DNA of 64,000 nt from Zygnema cylindricum (lineage: Eukaryota > Streptophyta > Zygnematophyceae > Zygnematales > Zygnemataceae): positions 1-64,000 of the forward strand of contig JBBHKE010001399.1 in NCBI GenBank assembly GCA_037447655.1. The letters run 5' to 3'. Position numbers and translations under genes: made by a program. The notes below the pieces were generated by a model. It ran no database searches and was not told the DNA's origin. It worked only from the letters and a program-made list of their open reading frames with translations. Shown here in pieces: positions 45,060 to 56,603 of the stretch (positions within the stretch are counted from its first letter, which is position 1; each line of letters begins with the position of its first letter).

Positions 45060-46095
45060 AATTATCCTTTTCTCCCCTCCCATCTCCCCTCTTCCTTTTA
45101 GCCTCGCCCCTCTTCCCTCCTACTTCCCTCTCCCCTCTCCCCTCTCCCTCTCTTTCGCCGTCCAAGTCCTCTCGCTCTCCCTCGCTATCCCCTCCTCTTC
45201 CCATTCCATTTAGCCCGATACCACTCCCTCTCCTCTACCTAACCCTCTCCGTCTGTTTATCCCCCCGTCCCTCACTCTCTCCAACTCCACCACCCTCTCC
45301 CTCTCCCTCTCCCTCTCCCTTCCCCTCTCTGTCTCCTTCCCTTTCCCTCATCACCTCCCTCTCCCCCTCCGTTTTCTTCTGCCTCTCTATCTCCTCTTCT
45401 TCTCATTCACACCACCTTCATACTTCTCTCTTTATCTCTTTCTCACTCTTTCTATCACTATCATTCTCTCTCTCCCTTTCACCCTCTCCCTCTCCCTCTT
45501 CCCTCTTGTGATCTCCGTCTCCTTTGGCCTCCCGCTCCACCTCCCCTCCATATCGCCCTCTCGTTGTGCCTCTCCCTTATTCCCTCCATCTTTATCCCTC
45601 TCTTTGGGTCTTTCCCTCCCCAACTCCCTCTAAGTTTCCATCCCCCCCTCCTTTTCCCTCCCCCTCTCCTTACCTCACCCTCTCCCTCTCCTTGTCACTC
45701 TTCCTTTCCATCTCCCACTCCCTCTAACTCTGCTTGTCTCCCCCCCTTTCCCTGTCCCTTTCGGTCTCCCTTTACCTCTCCTTCCCTATCCCTCTCCCTC
45801 TCCCTCTCTTCTTGTGTCTCTTCTCCCTCGCCCTATCGCGATCTTTCTGCCTCTCCCTATTCCTCACCCTCTCTGCCTCTTATACACTCTCCGGCTCCCT
45901 GTTCCTCTCCCGTCGCCTCTCCCTCCACCTCTCCCTTTCCCTCTGAACTCCCTCTCCATTTCCCACTCCCTCTCCTCCTCCCTATCGCTCTACCTCTTCG
46001 TCTCCATTTCCTTCTCCGAATTCCTATTCCTTTTCCTCTCCCTCTTCCTCTTCCTCTCGCTCTCCCTCTTCCTCTCCCTTTTCCTCTTACTCTTC
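45060..46095. repeat. pyrimidine array, part 1
   Basis: Almost pure C/T on the plus strand, mirror of the purine array at 4870-6430. Serine/proline/leucine-rich frames here are artefacts. Confidence 0.85.
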
Positions 46096-46099
46096 TCCT

Positions 46100-46964
46100 C
46101 CTTATTAGGGTTATTAGAAGAATCGGCGGATGAGATATGGAGAATCGGCCGTCTGTGGATATGTTGACGTTTTTGGTTCGCGTGGCGCGATTTAGATTTA
46201 AGTATGGTTTCACGACTTGCATTGGAATACCTGTGGTTTTTTCAATGTACGGCGGTTCAGTACCCAGCCGGTACATTATTTATGTGTGTGATGGTTCAGT
46301 TTGGTTACGTCTGTCTTGTATTGTCTTGAACGGTGACTATGATATTTAGTGCGCTATACGTGTCTAGTTCCTTTAGTGCGTGTCACTTTGCTTCGGCGGT
46401 TCAGTACCCAGCCGGTACATTATTTATGTGTGTGATGGTTCAGTTTGGTTACGTCTGTCTTGTATTGTCTTGAACAGTGACTATGATATTTAGTGCGCTG
46501 TACGTGTCTAGTTCTTTTAGTGCGTGTCACTTTGCTTCGGCGCTTGAATGTTTTTTAGGCGCACGTCCACATGTGGACTTCAGCTCCCTCGTTTTTTTTC
46601 ACTTAGTGGAGTTAGTGGTCGTGAGTTGTCGGTGTTAAGAAGGTATATTAGTGACTGTTTTCCATCAGTTTAGTATGCAGTTTGGGGAGATGCATCATGC
46701 AGTCTATGTAGAGATGCATCATGTGTCTTAAAGAGAGACACATTAAGATGTAGAGAGAGAAGAAGATTTAAGGAGGGAAGATTTGTGAAGGAGAGAGGTT
46801 GTATTGAGAAATCTTCGGCTTAATATATTGATATTTGGCCGACATGTTTTATTCTGAGCCGTGAGTGTTTTATGTGGAATATGTTGATTTAAGCTTCTGC
46901 TGTGAGATTTGATTTATCACTTGTGAGCATCTCTATTGGAGCACTTTATCGATTTTTAACACTC
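46100..46964. mobile_element. unclassified insertion in the pyrimidine array
   Basis: About 0.86 kb, absent from the left arm: flanks CTTCTCCTCC and CTCCCTACTTGTCC join in the counterpart near 5385. The right end reads TTTTTAACA like an LTR end, but no TG start fits the left edge. No coding sequence. It contains a 143-bp tandem duplication. Confidence 0.5.
46251..46536 (+). repeat. 143-bp tandem duplication
   Basis: 46251-46393 and 46394-46536 are nearly identical (CGGCGGTTCAGTACCCAGCC start). Confidence 0.85.
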
Positions 46965-46974
46965 CCTACTTGTC

Positions 46975-47440
46975 CTTTTACCTATCACTATCCCTCTCCT
47001 CCCCACTTCCTCTCCCTTTCCCTCTCTTTTCCCCTCCCTCTCTCCCTCTTTCTTCCCCACTTTTTCTCCCTCTCCCTCTCTCTCTCGCTCTCCCTCGCCC
47101 TCTCACTCTCCCTTTCCCTCCCCCGCTCCCTCGTGCTCTCCCTCACCCTCTCTCTCTACCTCCCTCTCCTTCCCCCTATTGCTTTCCTGCCCCTTCTCAC
47201 CCTTCCACTTCATGTCCCTTGTCCTCTCCTATTCCCTCTTCCATCCGTTTTTCTCTTCCTTTCTTGCCCTCACCACTTCTGCCTTTCCCCATCCCTTTCT
47301 CTACCCCTTTTCTTCCCCTCTCTATCCCCTTTTTCCTCTCCCTTTTCCTCTCCTTCTCCCACTCCATATTCTTTTCTTTCTTTCTCTCCGTCTCTGTTCT
47401 CCTTTTCCTCTCCCTCTCAATCCTATTTTTTTTTATAACT
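46975..47440. repeat. pyrimidine array, part 2
   Basis: Continuation of the array, matching about 4870-5385 inverted. Confidence 0.85.
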
Positions 47441-48223
47441 CTAGTTCATTGAGATTATCCTGAAGTTTTTATGTGTCATGGAGTATCAATTGAACTTGAA
47501 AATGTCCATTCATATACTTTACCACATCAATTTTCTTCCCTGATATAAAAGCGTTTCTACTCTTAAACTCCAATTCATGTAGTTCATTCTTTCAAACTTT
47601 TCCTTGCCATGTACAAATTCTAATTGATAACGCCAAATCAACTTGTTGGTTACTTAGCCTAGACATCCAAATGTTAACCACAAGTGTTTGCGGGAATCTT
47701 TCTTGTTGTCTTTACATTTCTCTCAATCTCCACCACCTGGATATCTCTTTGACTTATCTAAAGACCTTTTTAGTCTTAGTCCAATCCGTTGGTTAACATT
47801 CAAAATCAATTTTCACTGCCCGAAAGCCTCCTTAACATTTTCAGCTGTATGACGACCCTTTGTAAACACCTTTTCCATCAACCTTTTGTAGTGTAGATAG
47901 CCCGTCCCTCTTCCAATTTTTTACTCAATTACGAACACCTTTTCCTTTTTTAGTGTAGATAACCCGGCCATCTTCCAAATTTTACTCTTAAAATTTCATG
48001 GAGTTTGTACCATACCTTATGTTAAGAGAAAGGTCGACTGTGCATGGAGTATCAAGAATTTTTTTTTACTGGATTAGCAGTAATTGGCAGAAATTAAATT
48101 GAGAATTAGTAAATTAGCAATTATTTGTGATTTACTCTTTAAGAAAGACATAAAAAACATGTAGGTCTCCTATAATGTGAAAGACTCTTTGGAACTACTA
48201 TGCCTATTTTTTGTGGAAGACGC
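47441..48223. other. end of the right arm, noncoding
   Basis: Matches 4150-4860 inverted. No gene seen. Confidence 0.55.
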
Positions 48224-48684
48224 TGTTGAGATAAAACCACAATATGGTAGAAGAAAGACTGAATGAAGTGCGGAGACAAAAGAATGCAACAAGAGAACGC
48301 TCCAGCAAAAGACAAATATATTTCACCGAAATTTTTCCCCTCTTACAAAGATAAATTATTTCCCTCAAACAGCTAAGTCCTAAATAGTAAATACCTTCTC
48401 AACAAACTAACAAGTACAGCATAATCGCACGTCATACAAAAGTACACGCGCGAGCCAATCAAAACAAAGTACTACCGAAACTACATAAAGTACGCGGTAC
48501 TGTACCAAACAAATATACCGCCGTACAACATTAGGATAATAAGGTACTACGCCCGCAAAACCAAAACCAAACTATATTTCAACTAAACTAATCACGCCAG
48601 GACAAACAACTCCACACGCTAACGACATAAATTATAGTACGACGCTCAACAAACCTGAGACGCCGTTTCACAATGTACGTAACA
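48224..48684 (-). repeat. 3' LTR of Copia-3
   Basis: Minus strand TGTTACGTACATTG...ATCTCAACA, 461 bp, preceded by the purine tract GAGAGGGGGAT (48685-48695). The element's RNase H and reverse transcriptase lie at higher coordinates in the same orientation. Confidence 0.75.
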
Positions 48685-48774
48685 ATCCCCCTCTCATTGT
48701 GAACCCCCCTCTCAAACTGGAAACAAACCTAACTTTGGTCGTCACGTAAAAGTGCGTCATGAACCGGCGCCTTA

Positions 48775-49503
48775 GGGTGAAGTTCCATTAAGCAAAAAGT
48801 GGCGTTTCTAACAGAAATCCGCGACTCTCCGTACCAGATCGTACCGCCTATTTTGTTTTTATACGAAAACCAACATTACAGAGAATCTTGCCGATACTCT
48901 CTAGAGGTCTTAGAGGTAATACTGGCCGTCGGATGTTCATCTGCGATGAGTTCGCTTCAATTTTCTCTGTTAGACTCAACCCACCTCGACGAGGTGGGTT
49001 GGCATACACAGAAAAAAAAAAATTGTGACATGGTGGACAATTAAGCTACGTGTCATGATGGAAAACCAACGAAAAATCTTAAGATTTCCATATGACACGC
49101 GGTTTCCAAAATATAAACGAAACTCAAAACCAAATTTCGTAACATTCCCTCGTCACGCTATTTTCGGTAACTTTTGTTCGTCACACTATTTCTTTCAAAG
49201 GACTTTCGTTATGTTCGAAAATTGAAACCCTAAAAAATGAGCTGGCGTCGTCTGCAAAATGTATAAAAGTTTTGTCGTATGGTCACATCGTATGCAGGTA
49301 CATGGTACGCAAGTCAAGATTTGAAGTTAAGTTTGTCGGTGCTAAAAATATGAAAGATATTCAATATCGGATCGCTGCTTGCGTGGCGCCAGTCAATTTA
49401 GAACACGTGGCTTACAGACTCTACGTGATGGAACTTAGACTCAATCGACCCGGTCTGTAGAGTTGGCCGTACAATTACAAAAACGTATGATGGAACTTCA
49501 CCC
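48775..49503. mobile_element. Harbinger/Tourist-type MITE, 729 bp
   Basis: Inverted ends GGGTGAAGTTCCAT/ATGGAACTTCACCC with TTA at 48772-48774 and 49504-49506. A near-perfect hairpin AACCCACCTCG/CGAGGTGGGTT lies near 48979-49001. No transposase. It sits between the RNase H end and the LTR of Copia-3. Confidence 0.8.
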
Positions 49504-49654
49504 TTAATTAACATATCTGCGGCCTCCTCCAAAGTCGACACTTATAAAAATTCGATCTCGTTCGCTGCAGCCAGATCTCGTACGAATTGCCACTGGATGC
49601 GTATATGTTTTGTACGCTTGTGGAAGACTGGATTTTTCACAAGCGCCATAGAGC

Positions 49655-49985
49655 TCATGCTGTCAGTGAAATCTGCAAACAGTCAATCAAAACGCCCAAC
49701 TCACCGAGCATCTCCTTGATCCACATCGCCGCTTTAACCGTATGACACGCTGACATGTATTTGGACTCCGTGGAACTTACCGCAACCGTAAGTTGGAGCC
49801 GCGAACTCCAAGAAACTGCCGCGCCGCCCAAAATGAAAGCGTATCTTGACGTGGATTTTCCACTGTCGAAATCTCCCCCCCAATCTGTGTCGCAATAACC
49901 GATACATTGCAAAGAGTCTCGTTCGGATTTATATACCAATCCGTACTCGATCGTACAAACCAAATAGCGAGGTATACGTTTCACC
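49655..49985 (-). pseudogene. Copia-3 RNase H domain
   Basis: Minus frame with RYLVCTIEYGLVY, CDTDWGGDFDSGKSTSRYAF, AAVSWSSRLQ and STESKYMSA, the copia RNase H core. It continues in frame from 51309 once the insertion 49986-51308 is removed. Truncated after CLQISLTA. Confidence 0.85.
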
Positions 49986-50209
49986 CATAGATGTCCAATT
50001 CGTACGGATTTGGATTTTTTTACGAAAACTACGTAGTATTCGTTTGTTTCGTAGCTTTCGTAAATTTTGTACGTCTCAAATGTACGGCAAATTGTACGGA
50101 CATTTTTAAAAAATGAGACGGTGGTTCATTTGCGCGCGCGTATTTTTTACCTATCCTCCACTAAGGAAGTCGCCGTTGGAGACGCCGTAAATTCCGCTGC
50201 TAGCCGCTA

Positions 50210-50408
50210 CACCGCAAATCGTTATTAGCGTTGAGAAATTATTAGTGTAAAGAAAAAATTAGCGTCATTCATTCTAATTTAGTGCCAGGAGACGTGGCAG
50301 ATTATGGTCCACGTCCTTAAATAATGTAGTTTATTCTATTTAAGGTATTAATGTCAAAATTTTGGGGTGCCGATATAGAGTTCATAACGCTAATAACGAT
50401 TCACGGTG
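50210..50408. mobile_element. TA-target MITE, 199 bp
   Basis: Ends CACCGCAAATCGTTATTAGC and the complement GCTAATAACGATTCACGGTG, with TA at 50208-50209 and 50409-50410. It splits a GCCGCTAGTTCG site that is intact near 51134. Confidence 0.85.
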
Positions 50409-50430
50409 TAGTTCGCTGCATATTTTTATA

Positions 50431-51065
50431 TGTGCGGCGAGCCGCGTAATTAATGGCGTCTCGCACGCGTATTTCTATGTGAGCGGCGAGCCGCGGAATT
50501 TATGGCGTCTCGCACGCGTATTTCTATATGAGCGGCGAGCCGCAGAATTTATGGCGTCTCGCACGCGTATTTTTATATGAGCGGCAAGCCGCGGAATTTA
50601 TGGCATTTCCCACGCGTATTTCTATATGAGCGGCGAGCCGCGGAATTTATGGTGTCTCGCATGCGTACTTCTATATGAGCGGCGAGCCGCGGAATTTATG
50701 GCGTCTCGCTCGCGTATTTTTATATGAGCGGCGAGCCGCGGAATTTATGGCATTTCCCACGCGTATTTCTATATGAGCGGCGAGCCGCGGAATTTATGGC
50801 GTCTCGCACGCGTATTTCTATCTGAGCGACGAGCCGCGGAATTTATGGCATCTCGAACGCGTATTTCTATCTGAGCGGCGAGCCGCGGAATTTAGGGCGT
50901 CTCGCACGCGTATTGTTATCTGAGCGGCGAGCCGCGGAATTTATGGCGTCTCGCGCACGTATTTTTATATGAGCGGCGAGCCGCGGAATTTATGGCGTCT
51001 CGCACGCGTATTTCTATCTGAGCGGAGAGCCGCGGAATTTATGGCGTCTCGCACGCGTATCTTTA
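50431..51065 (+). repeat. 49-bp tandem repeat, about 13 units
   Basis: The unit contains GCGGCGAGCCGCGGAATTTA and TGGCGTCTCGCACGCGTATT. Inverted single copies (GGAGACGCCGTAAATTCCG) border the array at about 50178 and 51095. Confidence 0.9.
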
Positions 51066-51308
51066 TCTGTCTTCCACACCGTCTTTAAGATGACGTCACT
51101 GTTGGAGACGCCGTAAATTCCGACGCTCGCCGCTAGTTCGTTGCACGTTTCAGTTTTTAGGGTTTTCAATATTTAAATATTTAAATTTGAAAAGTACAAA
51201 AGTACGAATTTTACCTACGAATTTTAAAAGTTTGAAATTGTTTTATGCGCACGGAACGTAGTATTCGTTAGTTTACTCCGTGCGTTTTATGCGCATAGGA
51301 CATCTATT

Positions 51309-52283
51309 GTTTCACCGCCTCCCAATGATTCTTTTTCAGTGCATTACAATAACGACTAACAACTGATACTGCCGCCGCAATATCCAGTTGCGTGCCTACA
51401 CTCAAGTACATTAAACTACCAACAGCTTCACGATATGGTATTGACACATTTTCTTCCTCTTCGTACTTTTTGTACTGTACTTTTGGACCTAATGGCGTCG
51501 AGACAGGTTTCACGCCAATCTTATGACTTCTATGCCCAAATAGTAACTTACTTCTCAAAGATATGTTACTTTAAAATGTACTCTAAGGTACTGTTTTAAC
51601 TCATTGATGATAGACAAATTATCACTAATCATTAGGAAGTCATCGACATATACTCAGAAAATAATTTGGTCCTTTCCCTCTCCCTTAACATAAACTCCAG
51701 AATCCGAGACAGTGCGTAGAAAGCCAAAGTCAGTGAGTACCTTATGTAGACGAAGGTACCAAGTCCTCGACGCTTGTTTTAATCCGTACAAGGATTTTTG
51801 TAACCGCCATACTTTTCCTCCCTTTAAAGGCACACCCTCGGGCACACTTATATAGACCTCCTCTTCTAACTCTCTATTTAAAAAGGCCGTTTCTACATCC
51901 ATTTGATGTATATGCTTATTCCCCGCGGCCGCAATAACAATTAACATTCTCAAAGAATCGAATTTAACAACCAGTGCATAAGTTTCCGAGTAATCAATCC
52001 CCTCTACTAGTTGAAAACCTTTACATATCAATCTAGCCTTACATTTTATTATCTCCCCTGCAGCACCAGGTTTTGTTTTAAATATCCATTTAGCATCAAT
52101 CACTTTCTTCCCCTCCGGAAGACTCACCTCCTCAAACATTTTGTTATCGATAATGGATTTTAATTCTCTCTCCCACGCCGGTTTCCACTTATCCTCCCAA
52201 TCTATAGAACTTCGTGCTTCGGCGTAAGACTGGGGATCGCCGAGCATATTCTCGGTCAATGATTGCTACAAAATATATACCTC
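51309..52283 (-). pseudogene. Copia-3 reverse transcriptase
   Basis: Minus order: DWEDKWKPAWERELKSI, DAKWIFKTKPG, EGIDYSETYALVVKF, QMDVETAFLNRELEEEVY, SLYGLKQASRTWY, a YVDD motif near 51640, then SIPYREAVGSLMYLSVGTQLD. Stops separate 51654 and 51558. Well-preserved motifs, not functional. Confidence 0.85.
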
Positions 52284-53410
52284 CTACGAGGCGGTCGAAA
52301 TAAAGTAATTGGAATTTTCGACATTTCCTCCATTCTGTTCAAATGACAACCGATCCGGTTTCTTCCTTCTTGTCTCACGTTGACTCCTTCTCAATGGAAT
52401 ATCATTTTCTTTTTCATTTGCGGATTTTTCAATTTCGGGTTTTTCCTCGTGGAAAGAAACACTCGGAGATTTAGAGCTTTTAGATCGATGAATGTCCGAG
52501 GACATTCGGAATTTTTCACTTCGGTTCTCGTCAAAATTAATTAATTCCGGATGACTTGCGGAATTAGCTCTCCCCTTATTAATATTGACGATCGGATCCG
52601 CCTCATTTTCGGAATCCGAAATCATCGAGATGGGGAAAGGAGAGAGATGCATTCACTTCAAGAAAATCATGATTAGTAGAGAATTTTTCGGAACGAGAAA
52701 TAGCAATTTTAAGATCCTCATGAAAATTCACATTACGAATCTCTTCAATTACATGAGGAATAGGATCATAAACGCGGTATAAACTCCCTTTGGAGCTATA
52801 CCCGGCAAAAATTCCCGACCAACTACGAGAAGAAAATTTACCTCGTCGTTTTACCGATTCGATGTACACCGTTGCCAGACATCCCCAAATTCGTAAATGA
52901 TGTAACGAGGTCTTTCGACCATACCAAAGCTCGTGAGGAGTCTTATCACCCGAAATAGAGGTAAGTCGGCGGTTACTACTATAATTAGCCGTTAAGATCG
53001 CATCTCCCCACAAATATTCCTTTCTTCCCGATCCGGGAATCATTGAGCGCACCATTTTTTGAAGAGTTCGATTTTTGCGCTCGGCAATTCCATTCGGCTC
53101 CTGTGAGTATGATGCCGTGAATTCTTGTCTGATTCCCCATTTCTTGCAATAAGGATCAAATGCCTTAAACTCCCCGCTGTTATCGGATCAGACCGCCTTA
53201 AAATTCCGTTCATATTGCTGTTCGGCCATAACATGCCTTTCCTCAAATTTTGGGGATGCATCAGATTTATTTTTGAGGAGACAAACCCATGTGAATCTCG
53301 AATAATCATCGACAATAACCATTATATATTTATCCCCCCCCAGACTTTTAGGCTTGACATCACAACAAAGATCCACGTGTACTTTTTCAAGTGGATGAGT
53401 CGACCCGACG
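52284..53410 (-). pseudogene. Copia-3 integrase and linker
   Basis: From 53410 downward: HPLEKVHVDLCCDVKP, MVIVDDYSRFTWVCLL, frame breaks, then RTPHELWYG-type region (GDKTPHELWYGRK), WSGIFAGYSSKGSLYRVYDP, and a charged linker with RRSQRETRRKK. Gag, protease and the zinc module are missing: the element breaks off at about 53400. Confidence 0.85.
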
Positions 53411-53760
53411 GTCATGAACGCGGCAGCGGCAGATTTGGTGGACGTGGCGGTGGCCGATTTGATAGAGGGGGGAGCGGTGGACGTGGCGGTCGATTCAGCG
53501 GCCATGGACACTTCGTTGGGGAGAATGAAGAGAGGGACGAAGGAAGGATTACATTCTCCACGCTAAGTGTAACCAATAAATCGTCGTCCTTCGAAACGCA
53601 ACACGACAAGGAGTGGTTCATTGACTCTGGCGCTTCGCATCACGTATGAACAGACGGCACGCTTTTCGATGAAATGCGCGCTTTCACCGTACCTAAAAAT
53701 ATTACGATCGCCAATGGTCAAATTATTTCTGTTGGTACAGTTGGTACCGTACGACTTGAT
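53400..53760 (+). pseudogene. Copia-4 Gag tail and protease, with RGG repeats
   Basis: Plus strand: RPDGHERGSGRFGGRGGGRF and GGSGGRGGRFSGHGHF form an RGG-like, RNA-binding type segment, followed by a linker and the protease motif EWFIDSGASHHV, where a stop (53647) breaks the frame. It continues as TDGTLFDEMRAFTVPKNITI. Earlier Gag is missing at the junction with Copia-3. Confidence 0.8.
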
Positions 53761-54640
53761 TTGATTTTGCTAGATCAAAATGGATCTCAGCGAATCTCTG
53801 CTCTATATTCTGGGCGGCTCTGCGAATCTTTTGAGCGTATCCCAAATCCAAAAATCTGGCGCGAGCGTGTACGCCTTGGGAGATTCCACGATCAAAATTG
53901 TAAGATCTGATGGAGTTATAATTGGTGAGGGCGAAGTGTCGGACGCATTCCATAGTCGTCTTTTATGGAGGCGTCTAAAGTCAAAACGTCATGATGACGG
54001 CATCATTGGACAGATCGCCGAAATCAAGGGAGATCTGACGCTATGGCATCATCGTATGTGTCATACATCAAAGCAGAATCTAAAGCGTATGATCAAAGTT
54101 GGCTGCACGCACGGCTTAGATCTGACGTCAGGTGGAAAAGTCAACGGCTGTACCGGTTGCAGTCAAGGTCGTCAAATTCGAAAATCACATTTTAACAAAG
54201 ACTGTGACTTTCACACATCCGAATGTAGCTTAAGAAGAATGATTAAAGTGGGGTGTGTGAAAGGCTTAGGTTTGGCATCCAGTGAAAATGTGAATAGATC
54301 CAAAGGGTGTAGTCAAGGAAGGCCAATTCAGAAGCCTTATCCGGTTAAAGCTACAAAAGTCAGATCCGAAAAACCTCATGATTTGGTCCATGTCGATTTA
54401 TGCGGAGATATTAAACTGGTGTGTAATGGGGGAAAATAGAAATATTATGGTGATAGTTGATGATTACTCCCGGTTCTCTTGGATAATCCTCTTAAATTAT
54501 AAATCTGAAACCCTTGAGAAATTTAAAGAATGGCATGTCGTGGCCGAGCGCCAATCCACGAGAAAATTGAAATCAATTCAATCCTATAACAGTCGAGAAT
54601 TCATCGCGTTTGATGGATATTGTTGAGAATAGGGAACTAG
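53761..54640 (+). pseudogene. Copia-4 pre-integrase module and integrase core
   Basis: SANLLSVSQIQKSG, then LTLWHHRMCHTSKQNLKRM and CTGCSQGRQIRKSHF (zinc module), then a second copy of its last third (SLRRMIKVGCVKGLGL to GCSQGRPIQK), PHDLVHVDLCGDI, and after a frameshift near 54435 MVIVDDYSRFSWIILL. A stop is present at 54626. Confidence 0.8.
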
Positions 54641-55700
54641 GCATCATTTTACGGCATCTTACTCCCCGGTATCTAATGGAATGGTTGCATGTAAAAATTG
54701 AACATTACAAGAGATGGTTCGCTCAATGGTGCACGCATTCGGTCACTGAATGTCACTATGGGGAGATGTGATTTTGACCGCCAATTACATTTGTAATCGA
54801 CGGCTAACATCAATTTCAGGTGATAAGACTCCTCACGAGTTATGGTACGGCCGAAAACCGACCCTTTATTACCTACAGATTTGGGATTGCCTAGCCAATG
54901 TCTGTGGAATCGCAAAAGAGGAGAGGGGAATTTTCGGCAAATCGCTGGCCCTTTATTTTTGTTGGTTTTAGTGTGAAAGGAAACCTTTACCAGATTTATG
55001 ATCCGGCTCGTCACATTATTTTCGTATCTCGACATGCAGACTTTCACGAAAATTTAAAATCGGCAATTGAAAGATCGGCAAAATTTTGCAAAAATCTCGA
55101 TTTTCTCGAAAGGATGAAATTGCACAACTTCTGAACATTGAAGGGTCAGATTCTAAAAGTGAACCTGAATCGGGGAATAATTTTAAGAGGGGGAAAAGAA
55201 ATTTGGACATTAAGGTTGACACTGGGGACATTGACATTGAATCTCAAAGTGCCAATTCCCGAATGTCATCAAAATCTCGAAATTATGAAAATTCCAAATC
55301 TAGTTTGCCGAGTGTGACTGAGATGGAACCAAATGTTGAAGAAGGAGTTGCACTACGAAGAAGTACTACGGACACAAGGGGAAGAAAACCGGCACGCTTA
55401 TCGTATGATCAAAATGGAGGAAATGCCGAAAATACTCACTTTTTTATTTCGGCGGCAGGGGATGAGGATTTCCTCTAACAATCACTTTGTGAAAATTCCG
55501 CCGGTCACCTTCAATCTTTTACCGAAGCAAGAAATTCAAAAGATTGGGAGTCAAAATGGCAACCAGCTTAGGAAAAAGAATACAAGTCCATTGTGGAAAA
55601 CCGTACATTCGAAAAAGCTGATTTACCGAAGGGGGAAAATGCCAGCAATGCAAACTGGGTCTTTTAGACAAAAACTCATGCTTCAAGAGAGGCCCCAATG
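54641..55700 (+). pseudogene. Copia-4 integrase C-terminus to start of reverse transcriptase
   Basis: GDKTPHELWYGRKPTLYYLQIW, then FVGFSVKGNLYQIYDPARH, a charged linker with LRRSTTDTRGRKPARL, and DWESKWQPA...KEYKSIVENRTF. It ends within the first part of the reverse transcriptase at about 55690, with no LTR. Multiple stops. Confidence 0.8.
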
Positions 55701-56603
55701 AATCGTAAAATATGTTGATTTTGTATTTACTTTTTCATGTATTGTAATAGTACTCTACCAAAGTCTTCCTGAAGAACAATTATAATATCTTAAAAATAAA
55801 AAAAATATGCTTTAGAAGTAAAAACTCCAAATTTCCAATGTTTTCTCTATCTTTATAGAACCTTTCTACTTTGCTGAATATACATTATTCATTCTTTATT
55901 TCGTTCTCTGTCTCATTCTCTGTTTTTCTATTTTTGTATTTTTTCATGATATTGTGACCAGAAAATCAAATTGTAGCCAAAAATCGTTAGTGTTTTGCAT
56001 TTATTTCTGAAATTCTTCGTTTATTCCCATTATCAAATATTTATTTTCTTTATCCTGCCCCCATGCAGATAATCATTGATATTCCAAGCTGTAATAATAT
56101 ATTCAATTTAGAAATATTCGTACATCTGCAAGAATCGGAAACTTCACAAAGAAAAACGAGTAACATATCCTAACAATTAGGAGAAAAAGAAAAGAGGTAT
56201 TTGAGAAATAATTTACGCACATAAAATTACTTCTTCATAGATTAAATTATCACAGCAAATGAACAATAAAAAAATAATTGAGATGAAGAATCCTCTACTT
56301 ACCAACTTCAAAAAAAAAGAAAACTAAGAAACCCCCACTTTTATCTACATCAATCAGGTAAATTGACAATTAAATTCAATCTCTCATCCCTCTCCCTCTC
56401 GTCCCTCCTTACTCTTGAAATACTTTTCTACCTCTTTGTCCTCTCTCGCTCTCTTCTTTCCTCCCTCTTCCACATTGTTTACAACATTACTATCTCTCCC
56501 TCTTCATAGAAAAGTTTTCTTCGCCTACAAAACCTTTTCTACTCCAAGCCTCGAATCCTCCCTCTTTTTCTTTCTCTCTCTTTCTCAACCTCTCAGTCAC
56601 TTA
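55701..56603. other. 3' flank of gene C
   Basis: AT-rich, no gene recognised. The part nearest the stop resembles the 3' flanks of the A genes (pyrimidine-rich CTCTCCCTC stretches). Confidence 0.45.

Larger units (their letters stand above)
33787..48223 (-). repeat. right arm of the giant inverted duplication
   Basis: Inverted partner of 4150-27495. It begins inside intron 2 of A-right, where the left arm meets the N gap, and ends where the Copia-3 LTR starts. Arm-specific insertions include the LTR element at 39486-42350, the MITE pair with a nested miniature LTR element at 42634-43923, and the segment at 46100-46964. Confidence 0.85.
49986..51308. mobile_element. DNA transposon with 8-bp duplication carrying a satellite array
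   Basis: Ends CATAGATGTCC and GGACATCTATT are flanked by the perfect repeat GTTTCACC (49978-49985 and 51309-51316). With one copy of the repeat the copia frame reads through NHWEAVKRIPRYL, which proves the limits. Length is 1323 bp, no transposase, probably hAT. It contains the 49-bp tandem array and a TA-target MITE. Confidence 0.85.

Noticed and set aside
45524-47463. Several overlapping Ser/Pro/Leu-rich frames on the plus strand
   Set aside because: Same cause: pyrimidine repeats lack stops in several frames.
50431-51065. Regular 49-bp repeat considered as a CRISPR-like array
   Set aside because: Units are contiguous with no unique spacers, and the genome is eukaryotic; it is a tandem satellite.
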